DNA from: Leptoclinus maculatus
Lineage: Eukaryota; Chordata; Actinopteri; Perciformes; Stichaeidae
Reading direction: 5' to 3'
Length of the DNA stretch: 64,000 bases
NCBI GenBank assembly: GCA_032191485.1
Contig: JAVDOI010000010.1
Coordinates: 24,498,555-24,562,554, forward strand
The notes below the pieces were generated by a model, which was not told the DNA's origin, did not search any database, and was given only the letters and a program-made list of their open reading frames with translations. Below are positions 24,034 to 36,970 of the stretch, piece by piece. The first letter of the stretch is position 1, and each line of letters begins with the position of its first letter. A program made the translations under genes and the position numbers.

Positions 24034-24102
<69 letters not shown>
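24034..24102. repeat. (CT)n(CA)n compound microsatellite
   Basis: About 12 CT units followed directly by about 22 CA units. Confidence 0.95.
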
Positions 24103-24103
<1 letters not shown>

Positions 24104-24949
24104 CATTGAGATGTACTTCAAAGTGAACCAGGACAGCAGCAGTTCTTTGATGAAGCACAGTTGCGGGTTATTTGGTCTTTCTTCTGTCATTTGTGTTATC
24201 AAAGCACATATGCACAGACAAGTCAAGGGTTTCACAGGAATACTGTACAACTTCTCAACCACAGAACATGTCCTGCCCCATCTTTACCTTCCATCAACAG
24301 CAAGCCAGCAGATCATTTGCACAGACAGACAGGATGAGAGAAAAATAACTTAAGTTTACAAAGTGGAAAAAAACGCTGTGGAAAATTGCAGGTATGGCAG
24401 GTTAACATGTTTGCAATTGCATCTTCTGTCACTCATACAAATGGGAACTGCTGTTGGAAAATTGTAGACAAAAGAGCACAGCCTTAGCAGCTGCAGAGTC
24501 CTGTTAACTCCTCAGAACTGCTGCACAGTGTCTGTAAATGCTGTGGTTGCCCTTATATTAGTGTGAAGTACAACTGCCTCTAGACTTACACATCAACCGA
24601 GGTCATAATTAAGGCATTTGAACAGCTGATCCTGTCATTTTTTAAATACTTTGCTGTTACATAAGTGCTGAGAAAAGGAGGAAAGATAATGCTATAAAAG
24701 GTTTGAAAAGCTGGGACCAAACATGTTTGAAAATTAATATTAAATTGATAATCAAATTGCTACGTGTAACGTTTAATCAATTATTCAATACATTGTTTCA
24801 GCTTTAGATAACACAGATCTCATTGTAGCAATATGTTCCCTAAATGCTGAATCCATCTCATTTGTTCGAGGTATGATATCTCTGCTCTTTCTCAACATGA
24901 AAGCTGAGTTCTCATTTTGTTTGGCTGTAAAAGCAAGTGACCAACCAAC

Positions 24950-25240
24950 CTGATGGTGGTGCTGGATGAAAAGTCATGAGTTCAAATGTTTTACAATTCA
25001 CCATGGGGGGGGGGGGGGGGCATGAATGTCCATCCAACATGTGTTGGGACGATTCACTCGAAGCCACAAACAACTTCACAGTTGTGCCGGATGAACAACT
25101 GTCAGAGGATCATCAAAGTCACCAGGGTTCATCCTCTGAGAGCCATGAACGTCTGTACCAAATTCTGTTGCAATCCATCCAGTAGATGTTGACTTCATTC
25201 TGGACCAAAGTGGTGGACGGATCTGCATTCTCATGGCCTG
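24950..25240 (+). repeat. Interspersed fish repeat with a G16 run
   Basis: Words such as GAGGATCATCAAAGTCACCA, GGGTTCATCCTCTGAGAGCC, GTCTGTACCAAATTCTGTTG and CTGGACCAAAGTGGTGGACG match a high-copy non-coding repeat I recall from fish genomes. A 16-base G run interrupts it at 25005-25020. No coding sequence. Confidence 0.5.
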
Positions 25241-25823
25241 GCTAGAAACTGGAGGAAGCTGGAAGCTGGCTAATATTTGATACTTTTATTTGACAAATGA
25301 CATGATTAAATGTTAGTTTTGGTTTTATTCGCACACATATTGTGGTTTATTGTGGATGTTAGTGGTGCTTACAGCGCTGAAAGATTCATAAAATGTATCA
25401 AATTCAATGGCAACATGTCCTTCACCATCCCTGTCACGATGGATCCAAATGCAGGAATACAAGAGGAGCAGAAGGAGGATAAAAAGTGATATTAATAAAC
25501 TAATATCCAAATCAAAACTTACAAAGAACTTACAAAGAAGAAGTCCAAACATTTTTAACTGAAAATCCAACAAAACGACACAAAACAGGATCAGGTAGTT
25601 CAGACATGCACAAGCGATACCAATGGGAACATAGCAGACAAAAGACAGGACTATAAATACACAAGAAACTACTCCAGACAATAAGACACAGGTGGGCAGA
25701 CACAAGGGCATCCTGACAGCTGATTAGTGGAAGAAATGGAATAGAGCACGGCTGATGAGACTAACACAGGTGATCAGAGACAAAAGGAGGGAAAACGGGA
25801 CAGGAAGTCAAACAACCACAGGA

Positions 25824-26305
25824 CACAGGAGGCAGGAGGCAGGAGGCAGGAGGCAGGAGGCAGGACACAGGAGGCAGAAGGCAGGACACAGGAGGCAGGA
25901 GGCAGGAGGCAGGACGCAGGACGCAGGAGGCAGGAGGCAGGACGCAGGAGGCAGGAGGCAGGACACAGGAGGCAGGACGCAGGACGCAGGAGGCAGGAGG
26001 CAGGAGGCAGGACGCAGGAGGCAGGAGGCAGGAGGCAGGAGGCAGGACGCAGGAGGCAGGAGGCAGGAGGCAGGAGGCAGGACGCAGGAGGCAGGAGGCA
26101 GGACGCAGGAGGCAGGAGGCAAGACGCAGGAGGCAGGACGCAGGAGGCAGGAGGCAGGACGCAGGAGGCAGGAGGCAGGAGGCAGGATGCAGGAGGCAGG
26201 AGGCAGGACGCAGGAGGCAGGACGCAGGAGGCAGGAGGCAGGACACAGGACGCAGGAGGCAGGACGCAGGAGGCAGGAGGCAGGACGCAGGAGGCAGGAG
26301 GCAGG
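25824..26305. repeat. Heptamer minisatellite (GGCAGGA)n, about 68 copies
   Basis: Nearly perfect 7-bp tandem array with register variants GGCAGGA, CGCAGGA and CACAGGA. Since 7 is not a multiple of 3, all frames stay open with seven-residue cycles; these are not genes. It is purine-rich on + and therefore C/T-rich in the CADPS transcript. Confidence 0.97.
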
Positions 26306-27342
26306 GAGATCCAAAATAAAACAGGAAACAAACTAAACTAAACTGTTACTCAGAGAGTGTTTCTGAGAAGGATGTACTGTTCAAGCCATTTGAGTGAACT
26401 CAGCCTTTAATTGATCATTGAAATCATCATTGATTATTTTCCTATCGATTCATGGACTGAGTGTCTCAGCACTCGCCGTGCTTCCCGGTGTGTCGTCTCC
26501 AGTCTATTGTGACCAGTTAGAGGCTTTCAGTGGCTGCTGGCTCCACCGCTCCCCTAATGGCTGAACCCATCTGATAAAAGGAGAGAACACCCACTCTGTT
26601 CTCCCCTCACCACATATCCGCTGCGTTGGCCTGCAATTAAATTAGTCTCCCGGCCTCAGCCATCATTACTGCCAAAGGCACATTCATCAAAGAGATGTGC
26701 CTTGCTTTTTGACCCCGCTGCTCTTCATATGATGTGTGTAGTTTGTTAGACAACAATCATCTCATCTGCTGCTCCGGGGCGTTCACCGTCCTGTCTGAAG
26801 TAATGCTTCAGCCAACAGGGCACACAGACATGAGGTTCAACTGTAAGGGTTTTCAGCCTCTCGGCCTGTTTACCATCAGTGACGAGCTCTTTTTAACATT
26901 TAACAAATAAAAACATGCATCCCAAATGTAATACTTTTTTAATATTTCTTGCATTAGTGATATTCAAATATCGCTGTCACAATCAGACCCAGAACCACGC
27001 TGAAGGTGGTGAGACGAGTGAATCAATGTATCATTGACCTGAATAGGTGCCACACACCTATTTAAAGACTTGATGTGTTGACTCAGCAGAGATAACATTA
27101 AATGAGAACATTTCATCTCCAAGAGATGCGTGAGAGCCTCACTGCATTGTATTCCATTATATTACTGTTTATAGTTTGAATTCTCACCTGGCACCTGGAT
27201 TTTGTTTTCTATATAAATGAAGGCATTTCCACCGTAAATTGGGAGCATATAAATTCACCAGAATGCAGGAAATGAAGAGTTTGACACTAAAAGATCCCCC
27301 ACTTTGTATGTGACCCCACCAAAGATGAAATGAAACCTATAG

Positions 27343-27434
27343 ATGGATAGATAGATGGATGGATGGATGGATGGATGGATGGATGGATGGATGGATGGAT
27401 GGATGGATGGATAGGTAGGTAGGTAGGTAGGTAG
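27343..27434. repeat. (GGAT)n to (GGTA)n microsatellite, left half
   Basis: Tetranucleotide array GATG/GGAT passing into GGTA, ending at 27434 where a transposon begins. The array resumes at 28872. Confidence 0.95.
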
Positions 27435-28871
27435 TAGGGGTGCAACGGATCACAAACCTCACGGTTCGGTTCGGATCACGGTTCTTGAGTCACGGTTCGG
27501 ATAATTTTTCGGATCAACAAAGAAAAGGGGAGGAGTCAAATATAACTTTGCTTTCCATTTATTAATTAAAGAACTTCAAGAACACTTAAAGAAAAGAACT
27601 TTGGGCTATAGTCTTACATAAAAACTAAAATATTGAAGATGTCCAATTTGAAATGAAATAAATAAATACAATTAAAACATTCAAGAATATTCAATTCTGT
27701 TTAAGTTTAAGTGCAACATGAGGTATGTTGATGCCCTCGTCCTTTGATCAATACTGAAAGAAAGAAACAGCCAGTGAGCTAGCTTCACTGTTTACACTGA
27801 ACTGAACTGCTCGGCAACAACTTGGGTCTGTGTTTACTTCCTGTCAGGTTATGTCATTCAAATACACAATAATGTTTACATTACTGTGACATTATTTAAA
27901 AAAAGATGAGAATATCTCCATTGTCTGGGGAGAGGGTAGACCTTTCTGTAGTGACTGTTACTATTGGGCCTATAGCTTCCACTCTGATGCTTCTGTCAGC
28001 ACCTGCACCAGGTGTGTGTCTGTGTGACTCTCACAGAGGGGGCGTGTCTACAGCACCTGTCTGTGTGACTCTCACAGAGGGGGCGTGTCTACAGCACCTG
28101 TCTGTGTGACTCTCACAGAGGGGGCGTGTCTGCAGCACCTGTCTGTGTGACTCTCACAGAGGGGGCGTGTCTGCAGCACCTGTCTGTGTGACTCTCACAG
28201 AGGGGGCGTGTCTACAGCACCTGTCTGTGTGACTCTCACAGAGGGGGCGTGTCTACAGCACCTGTCTGTGTGACTCTCACAGAGGGGGCGTGTCTACAGC
28301 ACCTGTCTGTGTGACTCTCACAGAGGGGGCGTGTCTGCAGCACCTGTCTGTGTGACTCTCACAGAGGGGGCGTGTCTACAGCACCTGTCTGTGTGACTCT
28401 CACAGAGGGGGCGTGTCTACAGCACCTGTCTGTGTGACTCTCACAGAGGGGGCGTGTCTACAGCACCTGTCTGTGTGACTCTCCCAGAGGGGGCGTGTCT
28501 GCAGCACCGGACTATGAATCACTCCGCCGTGGTGAAAGCGGTCACAGTCTTTTCCTTGTCGTATGTCTTTCTCTTTAAATAACGCCTACATACCGTAACG
28601 GTTTTGTCCACCACCCTTATCCGTCATTATACTTTACAGGGAAGACAAAATGATCCCAAACTTGCGACTTAAATGACCCGGGGGCTTCTGAAGTTCCTCC
28701 GCTCGCCGTGACTTTCGCCGTTAAATGCTTTTAACCTGCTCCGTTCACGTGAACACATGCTTTATATCTATATAAAAAAATACTCAATTGATCCGCGGTT
28801 CACGAGTGATCCGAACCGTGAGGGGTGATCCGAACGGATCACGGATCGATCCGTGATCCGTTACACCACTA
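27435..28871. mobile_element. hAT-type MITE inserted in a tetranucleotide microsatellite (1,437 bp)
   Basis: The left end TAGGGGTGCAACGGATCACA and the right end GTGATCCGTTACACCACTA are inverted repeats. The element is flanked on both sides by GTAGGTAG (27427-27434 and 28872-28879), an 8-bp duplication, although its being part of the microsatellite makes it less informative. Subterminal sequence repeats ACGGTTCGG/CCGAACCGTGA. The interior has no transposase and holds a 41-bp minisatellite at 28010-28506. Confidence 0.85.
28010..28506. repeat. 41-bp minisatellite, 12 copies
   Basis: Units CTGTCTGTGTGACTCTCACA followed by GAGGGGGCGTGTCTACAGCAC, varying at one position (CTACAG or CTGCAG). The last copy has CTCCCAGAG. 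It lies inside the hAT-type MITE. Each unit contains GGGGGCGTG, a Sp/KLF-like GC box, but this is only sequence resemblance. Confidence 0.95.
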
Positions 28872-29076
<205 letters not shown>

Positions 29077-29621
29077 TGCCCTCGTGTTTGACTAACATGT
29101 CAACATTACAGAAGAAATGTAAAAGGTAATGAATGAAGTGTCGGGAGGCAAAGTATCTCTGCATCTTTGAACGGACGGAAGATTATTCTGCAAAGCGTGT
29201 AGAACACCTCAATAAGTGACACATTTAGTTCAAGGTAGCAAACCCTACAGAACCACAAGACTAGACATGCACTGGAGCTTTGTTCTTTCATGGCACCGTT
29301 TTCATTAGTAAGTAACTGCTTAGTGTCTTTATAATAAGTTGACGAAAAATGGCAAAAATATTTTAGTTTTAGCAACAACCAAAAGCTGATGCCTGGTTGC
29401 CTGGAAAACACTTTTAAACGTTAGTGTTGAAGCCTGAGACTGAAGTTGAAGCACAATAACTTGTCCTTGTATCTGTTATTGTTACCATTACTTTCTCTTT
29501 GTCTTTATATATATTTTTATTTATCACGATATAAAGTGGTGCTTTTATGCAATCTGTCGATTAAATTAACTCAACTAATCCATTCATTTAGTGTTAGTGG
29601 ACTAGTTAAATTGTAAATAAT

Positions 29622-29905
29622 GGTAACTGTACTTGTATAGTTCTTTTCTAGTCTTCCGACCACTCAAAGCTCTTCAACACTACATGTCATCATTCACTCA
29701 TTCACACACTGATGACAGGGCTACCATGCAAGGTGGCACCTGCCCATCAGAACCATCTAACATTCACACAACATCCACATAGAGCAGGAACAGCCTGTGG
29801 GAGTTTGGGGTTAAGTGTCTTACACAAGGACACATGGACATGGACGAGCGGAGCCATCCCACCGATGAAGTACGACCCGCTCTACCACTGAGCCACAGTC
29901 GCCCC
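29622..29905 (-). repeat. tRNA-derived SINE-like repeat, long copy, minus orientation
   Basis: The minus strand starts GGGGCGACTGTGGCTCAGTG then GTAGAGCGGGTCGTACTTCA, giving a tRNA-like box A, and ends with TATACAAGTACAGTTACCAT. The body includes AGACACTTAACCCCAAACTC, close to AAGACACTGAACCCCTAACT of the 60.65-kb copy. Confidence 0.65.
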
Positions 29906-32900
29906 GAGTTAGTCAAGTAGACTTCTTTACTTCAAGATGGCCCTAACAGGCTGAGGTAAACAAATTAATTCACATGACAAACAAGAAAGGTATTTTCTTC
30001 TGAGCTTCCCAGTGACCACCTTCCTTTACAAAGAAAACAGCACAACTGTCTGATCTGCTGTCAGCCATCAGAGTAAACTCATCTGCTGTCAGGATTCAGG
30101 GCAATCAAAAAGAAGTCCAATGAATGAGCTCCTGCCTTCTACATGACTTCAAGGTAAAGCAAGATAATCCTTTCTTAGTTCCACAGCAAGGGTATGCACA
30201 AACCTTGGGCGTTGCAGTACCTCCTCCTCCTTCCTCTACTAGACGAAGCATTCATGTTCTACACTGTTCCACCAGAGAGGACAACCAATCCCTCTCTCCC
30301 TCATACCCTGTCATATATCTGCTGTATCTCAGAAAGGCACAGGATGTCCCCGAGAAATCTACAATAAAGACACAAAAACAGTCATATTGAATATTTTTGT
30401 AATGGTCATGTGCATTTGGAATGCACTGACAAATGATGTTGTCCTGAGAGGGACACCAGATGATGAAGCGCTCATACAGCTCATTTCTGAACATAATTAG
30501 TTGTTATTGTTGAGGACTGTTGATGTACTTTCAGGAAGTACTAGATGAAATCATGCATTTTAACTGTTTCAACGTTATGCCAAATATGTCAATGTATTGT
30601 GCTGCAGAGATGTCCAACCTGTGATCGTGAATCACTGTAGCATCAGTCTGTCCTCTCCAGGTAGTGGAGGTAACACATCCATGGTCCATGTGTGTTTTGT
30701 AGTTTGTCTATCGGATGAAATCCAAAGTGGACGCACCCTCGCCTCACCCCCCCCAACCCACCCACCACCGGGAGGCTGCAGCTCCAGGAGACGTACCCCC
30801 AGGTAGCAGCCAGTCCAAACCCCAGCTCCAGGGGTTAGATCTCAATTCTACATTGTAAACTTACGATTGTATGAAACCAGTAGTGGAGGTCAGATGCTGA
30901 CCCCTAGTTCTTTGGAGCAAAAGAGGATACGTAGATAGTTTCAGACTGAAACGAACTAGAAGGAAATAATCAGGCTGGTCTCACCCAGCATTCGCAGCCA
31001 TGTCTATGAAAAACAATGCTCCATAATTTGTAGACATCCCACGACATTTGTTTCTGTGTAATCCATGTAACCTTGAAGGAGGAAGTACAAAGGCAGCTCG
31101 AGCACACAGAGCAGGGCGACTGGTGGATGGGTCAGATGAAAAGTCAACGTTCATTTATTTGCCAACCATTGTATACGCATACATTGAAATAATACATCTT
31201 TTTGTCCTTTGGTTGTAACACAGCTTCAGCCATGCACTACTGAATAATAACTGATAATACAGAAAATGACTTAGAATGAAGACTTTCTGCAGCGTCTGCC
31301 TGTAGGAACGTAAACATACTCTATGATAGGTCATAGTTTATGCCTCTTGGGTTGAGCTTCTGTATAGAGATGTTCATGATGTGGCTGATGGTGGATGAAT
31401 CTTACAGTAGTCACTCCGCTAATGAAGGCAGCTACATGTTGCTCTGAAACCCGTTGGGAGGGGCAACGATCTGTCTGGCTCTTCTTCAAAAGCATCCGAG
31501 TAGAGCCACGGGCGGCAAAGGATGACAGCAGGGGGACAAAACCCACTCCAGCTGCCATAACCTGCTGGTCCTGACCAGGGTAACCTCCAGGTTACACACA
31601 CGCTGGGTTAGCCTGCTGGGTAGAGACAAAGTCAAGACATAAGCTTGTGTGGCAAAGGATGTTTCAACATCCCGCTAAGTGGAGGGATTTGCAAGCTCAC
31701 AATGTGGATTAAAGGATTACCTCGTATGCTGTCGCTTTGGATTCAGAGCATGTTCAAATGATGTGCATGTGTTCGACACACGTACACAAATATTTCTGCA
31801 AAAGTTACAATTGATGTCATGTCATCTTTTAATTCAGCAAGCCATCTGTCAGTGCGTTCAGAAGGCTTACGTACCATGCAATGATTCATTTTTGTGTTAA
31901 AAATCAGTGCCATCTCCACTCCAAGTGAAGGCTCTGTTATACAGTAACCACATGCCTCGTGTGACATTAGTTATTTAACTGTGGCTTGGTACGGTTGGAT
32001 TTTAATTGTCAGTTATTAGCCACAGAGTGCAGCTCCTGCACCATGAAGCCAATATTTACACCCAGCACTGATAACTGGAAACTGGTGATTTAGTGGAAAT
32101 GTCTTTGTTTGCTGTAATAGCCTGAGCCTCCCATCCTATCTGCCTCCTTCTAATCACCACCTCCCTGTTTAAACAGTTCAACTCTGTCATCCTCCTCTCG
32201 TTCCATGTACACTACCTCCAACACCCCGATCCTCTGTTCTCCCCTCTGGCCCTCTCATTCTTCGTTACTCCACTGTGGAATGTGTGGCCACATGCTTTAA
32301 AACAACTGGGGGCACATGTCACCTCTTCTATCTGGTCCATACAGGTTCATCTACATTTTCAGTTATAAAAAAAAGCCAACTAACTAAAACAGGAGTGTTT
32401 TACTTGTTTCTGCCACTTTGGATTCCATACATAAAGAACCTGCGGACCATGGATGTGTTATTGACCAACAGTCCTCTCATGCTGGACTGAGGACAGACTG
32501 GACGCTACAGTGACTCACTTTGGCCTCTCCAGGTACAAGTGGTACTACAGAACAGGACGGGAATAACCAAACTGAAGAAACGTGAATTTGATCTGCATTG
32601 ATGTAGGTGTTCTCCAAGAACAACAAAATGTGCTCATATTTCATTGGTGCAACATCTGAACCAAAAACACTTTAATTACAAACGCCTAAGAGGCATCTTT
32701 GAGCACACTACCATATGTTTGAACCAGCTGATGTTGTAAGTTGTTGATTAGTCACATCTGGGATGATGAGAGATAAGTGATAACAGGCTGAGGTCTCAGG
32801 ACTACCTGTTGCTCTACGTTTTGTTGTCATCCCCACACACTAAACCTCTAAACACGTTAGGAACTGTCATATAGAGCTTATATTTTATTGCACAAATAGA

Positions 32901-33402
32901 TCAGAAATGTTTCATTGTCAGCTCAACTTTGAAAGAGAAATCGATTTGATGGACTTTTGGATGTTTTGTTAATGCCGATTCATCTTTAGATGTTCTTTAA
33001 CTACTAGCTAGTTTTAATCATTCTGAAAGCCATGTTGTTAGCTTTGAGAATGATTTTTAGGCATATCCTAGAATGTCGTTGAACAACTTTCAGAGAAAGA
33101 ACAGCGGTCACATCATGAGCATTCGGTCAGTTTGCTACAGGAATAAGAAACCCAATGCCCCAAAACAGCGAAATGGAGCCAGAGGCGACACTTTGGGAAT
33201 AAATTGCTGCTTTTAGCTGTATTTTAATGTTAGGGTAGATCTTCTTTTCAAAGAAATATGTTACATATAACTCTTCCACAGGAAAGGTTCATGTCAACAA
33301 CACATCCTCACAGCCATATCTCCGCTTCATACATTCATATCACTCTAATGTCTATATCAAAACCTGTAATATACATTTCAATCTTGAGTATGTCATGTTC
33401 AT

Positions 33403-33404
33403 AC

Positions 33405-33449
<45 letters not shown>

Positions 33450-33468
33450 GCGTGTGCGTGTGTGTGAG
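33403..33468. repeat. (TG)n with CGTG variants
   Basis: A dinucleotide run of about 60 bp; the 3' third alternates TGCG. Confidence 0.95.
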
Positions 33469-33536
33469 ACAAATATAAGTACACACAAAGAAGTCTGCTT
33501 GATTTGGTGCACTTTTGATATACTTTCTATGAAGTA

Positions 33537-34372
33537 CCGTATTTTCCGCACTATAAGGCGCACTTAAAAGCATTTCATTTTCTCAAAAAACGACAGTGCG
33601 CCTTATAATCCGGAGCGCCTTATATATGGATTAATTCTGGTTGTGTTTACTGACCTCGAAGCGATTTTGTGTGGTACACGGCGCTCTGTCAAAATGTTTT
33701 AGTACGACTTTGGTAAACTACAAAGCCGCACCGCTTGCAGCATTACGGCTACCGTAGTCAGGAGTCTCACCGGTAGTTCTGGACGAGGTGTAAGCATAAG
33801 CATGCATCATAGTATCATAGCTCGCTGTGTGAGTCACGCAGACTCCACTAACTGTGTGTTTACGTGTCTGTAATCATAAAGCTACAGCTGTCTCAGAACG
33901 CTGCCGTTAGCAGACGTGCTAACTAACGAGCTAACAAGCTAGGGGTAATCTGCCTCTATCTCTCAAGACACCTGCCCAGCTGTTCACTTGTTCTCACAAC
34001 ACAACTCAGTTTCTCACTGATGGCCATTATTTATTCTGTGTGTTTACATGTCTGTAATCATAAAGCTACAGCTGTCTCAGAACGCTGCCGTTAGCAGACG
34101 TGCTAACTAACGAGCTAACAAGCTACACTACACGATGTAAACAGTCTGTCCCCCAGATCGTCATAAGCTCGTCATATGCATCACATCTCGCTGTGTGAGT
34201 CTCGTACTATCTCGTGAGAATACGGACACGGAAGTGGAGAATCTACAGATTTCTTCAGAGCGCCCGCGCCTTATAGTCCGGTGCGCTTTATATATGAAAA
34301 AAGATCGAAAATAGACCATTCATTGACAGTGCGCCTTATAATCCAGTGCGCCCTATAGTGCGGAAAATACGG
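33537..34372. mobile_element. TA-flanked MITE with CCGTATTTTCCGCACTATAA termini (836 bp)
   Basis: The left terminus CCGTATTTTCCGCACTATAA and the right terminus, its reverse complement (one change), are bordered by TA on both sides (33535-33536 and 34373-34374), as expected for a Tc1/mariner-type TA duplication. Subterminal words AGTGCGCCTTATAATCCGG appear in both arms. An internal direct repeat (CTGTAATCATAAAGCTACAG ... ACTAACGAGCTAACAAGCTA) occurs at 33869-33942 and 34050-34124. No transposase frame; the superfamily is inferred from the TA flank. Confidence 0.8.
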
Positions 34373-34861
34373 TATGTATTCAAAGCAAATTGCAGCAACA
34401 ACAATGGAATATGCAGGCAGACACAACTGGACAACTGGATTATAAAAGAGGGGAAATTAGAAATAAAAGCCTGTCTCTAATAATAGCCTGCCTCCTTTCA
34501 CTCGTCCTAAGATCAGGCTGTGGCTAATGTTTCACACAGCCATGTGTATCAGGAATGAAAATAGCATACATTAAACTCATCATTCATTGAGGATTGCAGA
34601 GCAGCATCACAAATGCAGAGTAACAGCCTCGCCATCGCCAGCAAGACCTCCTATTATCCCTTCCCCCATGTCTCCATTCAGAGCTGTATTGGAAAAGACA
34701 GCAACAGATTTCTCAGCTTACAGCTCATTAATTCAGAGTGGTTACTCCAGAAATGGCAATTGTCCATGACGAGAGGAGAAAAGAAAAAAACCTTGTGCCT
34801 CAGTCTGACATGGAAAGACATTTTTAGGATTCATTAGGAAGCAGAAAATAACACCAATTTA

Positions 34862-35652
34862 TATTGTTGCCGCTCAGGACAATCACAACTCGATCAAGAA
34901 AGATTGTAGCCGACCCCTCTCACCCTGGACATAAACTGTTTGTGCCCCTTCCATCTGGCAGGAGGCTGAGGTCCATCAGGACCAAGACCTCCATCAGGAC
35001 CAAGACCTCACGACACATGAACAGCTTCTTCCCATCCGCAGTCGGGCTCACTAACAGAGCCCGGGTCCCCCACTGACTCTGTCATCTCCAGGACAAATTC
35101 CTACCGGTCACTCCCCTGCATCCCTTCTATTACACTCGACACTTTTACACTACACTTACATCTCACTTGTTTATAGTCCTGTTATCTGTTAATTTGTGCA
35201 CTTTATTTTATATTTTACTTTATTTTATATTTCACTTTATTTTATATTTCACTTTATTTTATATTTTACTTTATTTTATATTTTACTTTACTTTATATTT
35301 CACTTTACTTTATATTTCACTTTATTTAATATTTCACTTTATTTAATATTTCACTTTATTTTATATTTTACTTTATTTTATATTTCACTTTATTTTATAT
35401 TTCACTTTATTTTATATTTCACTTTACTTTATATTTCACTTTATTTTATATTTCACTTTATTTTATATTTCATTTTATTTTATATTTCACTTTATTTTAT
35501 ATTTCACTTTATTTTATATTTTTCTGTACATTTGAATATGTTTCTACTTTGCACTGTGTTGATTGTTGTTGATTGTTAAATGTTAGGCTCCTCCCCTCAT
35601 GTATGTTCAACATACCGTGGCAATAAACGGTTCTGATTCTGATTCTGATCAC
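34862..35652 (+). mobile_element. LINE 3' end (L2/CR1-like) with internal AT minisatellite
   Basis: The + strand encodes the ORF2 C-terminus DPSHPGHKLFVPLPSGRRLR followed by SIRTKTS (twice) and MNSFFPSAVGLTNRARVPH-stop. It ends GGCAATAAACGGTTCTGATT with TTCTGA repeats at 35630-35650, the usual L2-type 3' tail. A 17-bp minisatellite (35196-35525) sits in its 3' UTR. Confidence 0.8.
35196..35525. repeat. 17-bp AT minisatellite, about 19 copies
   Basis: Unit ACTTTATTTTATATTTC with minor variation. Protein frames of YFTLFYIS are artefacts. Confidence 0.95.
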
Positions 35653-36724
35653 AAACCTCCTCATCGAGTTCAAGCACCAAAGAATTTCTGTGTAACTCAT
35701 TAACGCATCATCTGTCATAATAAATGTTAACTAATAATCATTCACTTGTCTCTCCTGATTTAACTGATATTAAAACCACACTTGCCAACTTTGCAACTTG
35801 GTAGCCAAAGGTGGAAGTGGAGATAACATGCAAATTGTAACTGGAAAGTTTTAAAGAACCTCACAACTCATTTACGTAACATATCATAATTAACCTACAC
35901 AATAAAAAAATATCCTTTTTAGTAGCTGGTGGTGTATTATAAGGTCAACCATTAGTTATGAGTCCTGCCTCTTCTGTACAGAGCACTCACTCACTAATGT
36001 CTATACCTTTGAATTACGGTTGGCCACTTCTTCCCAATTTTTCGCTGAAACATACACTCAGTGGTCACTTTGTTGGACAATCTTATGCAATCCAACAGTT
36101 TAGCCATAAATCCTACGCTTACACGGATAACAATATAATGTGTGTTTTAATTGACACTTTCTGTGAGGTATTAATTGAACTATATGTTTCTTATTGAAGT
36201 GAAAGCGTGCAGTGCTGTTGCATTATATTGAGGTCTGTTCCGAGTGTTTTGCCCATTAGAAACACATTTCATTATAATGCAGTCCAGTACAACACCAGAA
36301 CAATAATACTTCAGTAATGAACATGAAGTTAAAGCAATAACATTTGGTTTGCAAACACTTTAAACACATCAGGTTCTTTTTAACAGCAGTATTCCCTTTA
36401 CACAGTAGCAGTTATAACACAGTTATAATGATTCTGATAATAGATATTCAGCCGGTGTTCACAACTTTATCTTCATGTGTAATAGATGCAATTTGAAATA
36501 TAAACCTTGAAAACTGCAAACCTATCTACGTCATGTTTTTATGTTTGTTAAATTCTCAGTAGTGATAACTAAATTATATGCTTATTATACATATTACCAA
36601 CAAAACACTTTAAAAACTCTAAAACAATAATTTAAATGAATCATTTCTTTTTTGCTTTTTTGGTATGTTGGTCAGACACATATTTAACGCTGATTACCGT
36701 AATATGTGTGGTATTTGTTTTAAA

Positions 36725-36970
36725 TGTACGTTGGTACATAGAGGGTGATAAGAAGCTGTACATGGAGGGACTTAGGACCCAGGGGAATGTAGGTGAAGGA
36801 AACAGGAAGAGACGCCACACAAACAGCTGTTCACCGCTCGCTGCCGGCCCGCCGGTTCTGGTGTTAAAAATGTCCGCTTAATAAAAACGTCAATGCGCGA
36901 TAAAATAATTGTCGGCGTTAATTAATGAATGCGTTAACGCGATAATAACGCGTTAACTTGCCCAGCACTA
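36725..36970 (-). mobile_element. hAT-like terminus fragment (GCGTTAACGCG type)
   Basis: The block CGCGATAAAATAATTGTCGG, GCGTTAATTAATGAATGCGT, TAACGCGATAATAACGCGTT, AACTTGCCCAGCACTA is the familiar subterminal-plus-terminal sequence of a fish hAT family (AGTGCTGGGCAAGTT end). Only one end is found, so this is a fragment of uncertain extent. Confidence 0.55.

Noticed and set aside
25755..26336. Four open frames of 160-190 residues (Gln-Glu-Ala-Gly-Gly-Arg and Leu-Pro-Ala-Ser-Cys repeats)
   Set aside because: A heptamer array keeps every frame open; no unique sequence, no splice or start context.
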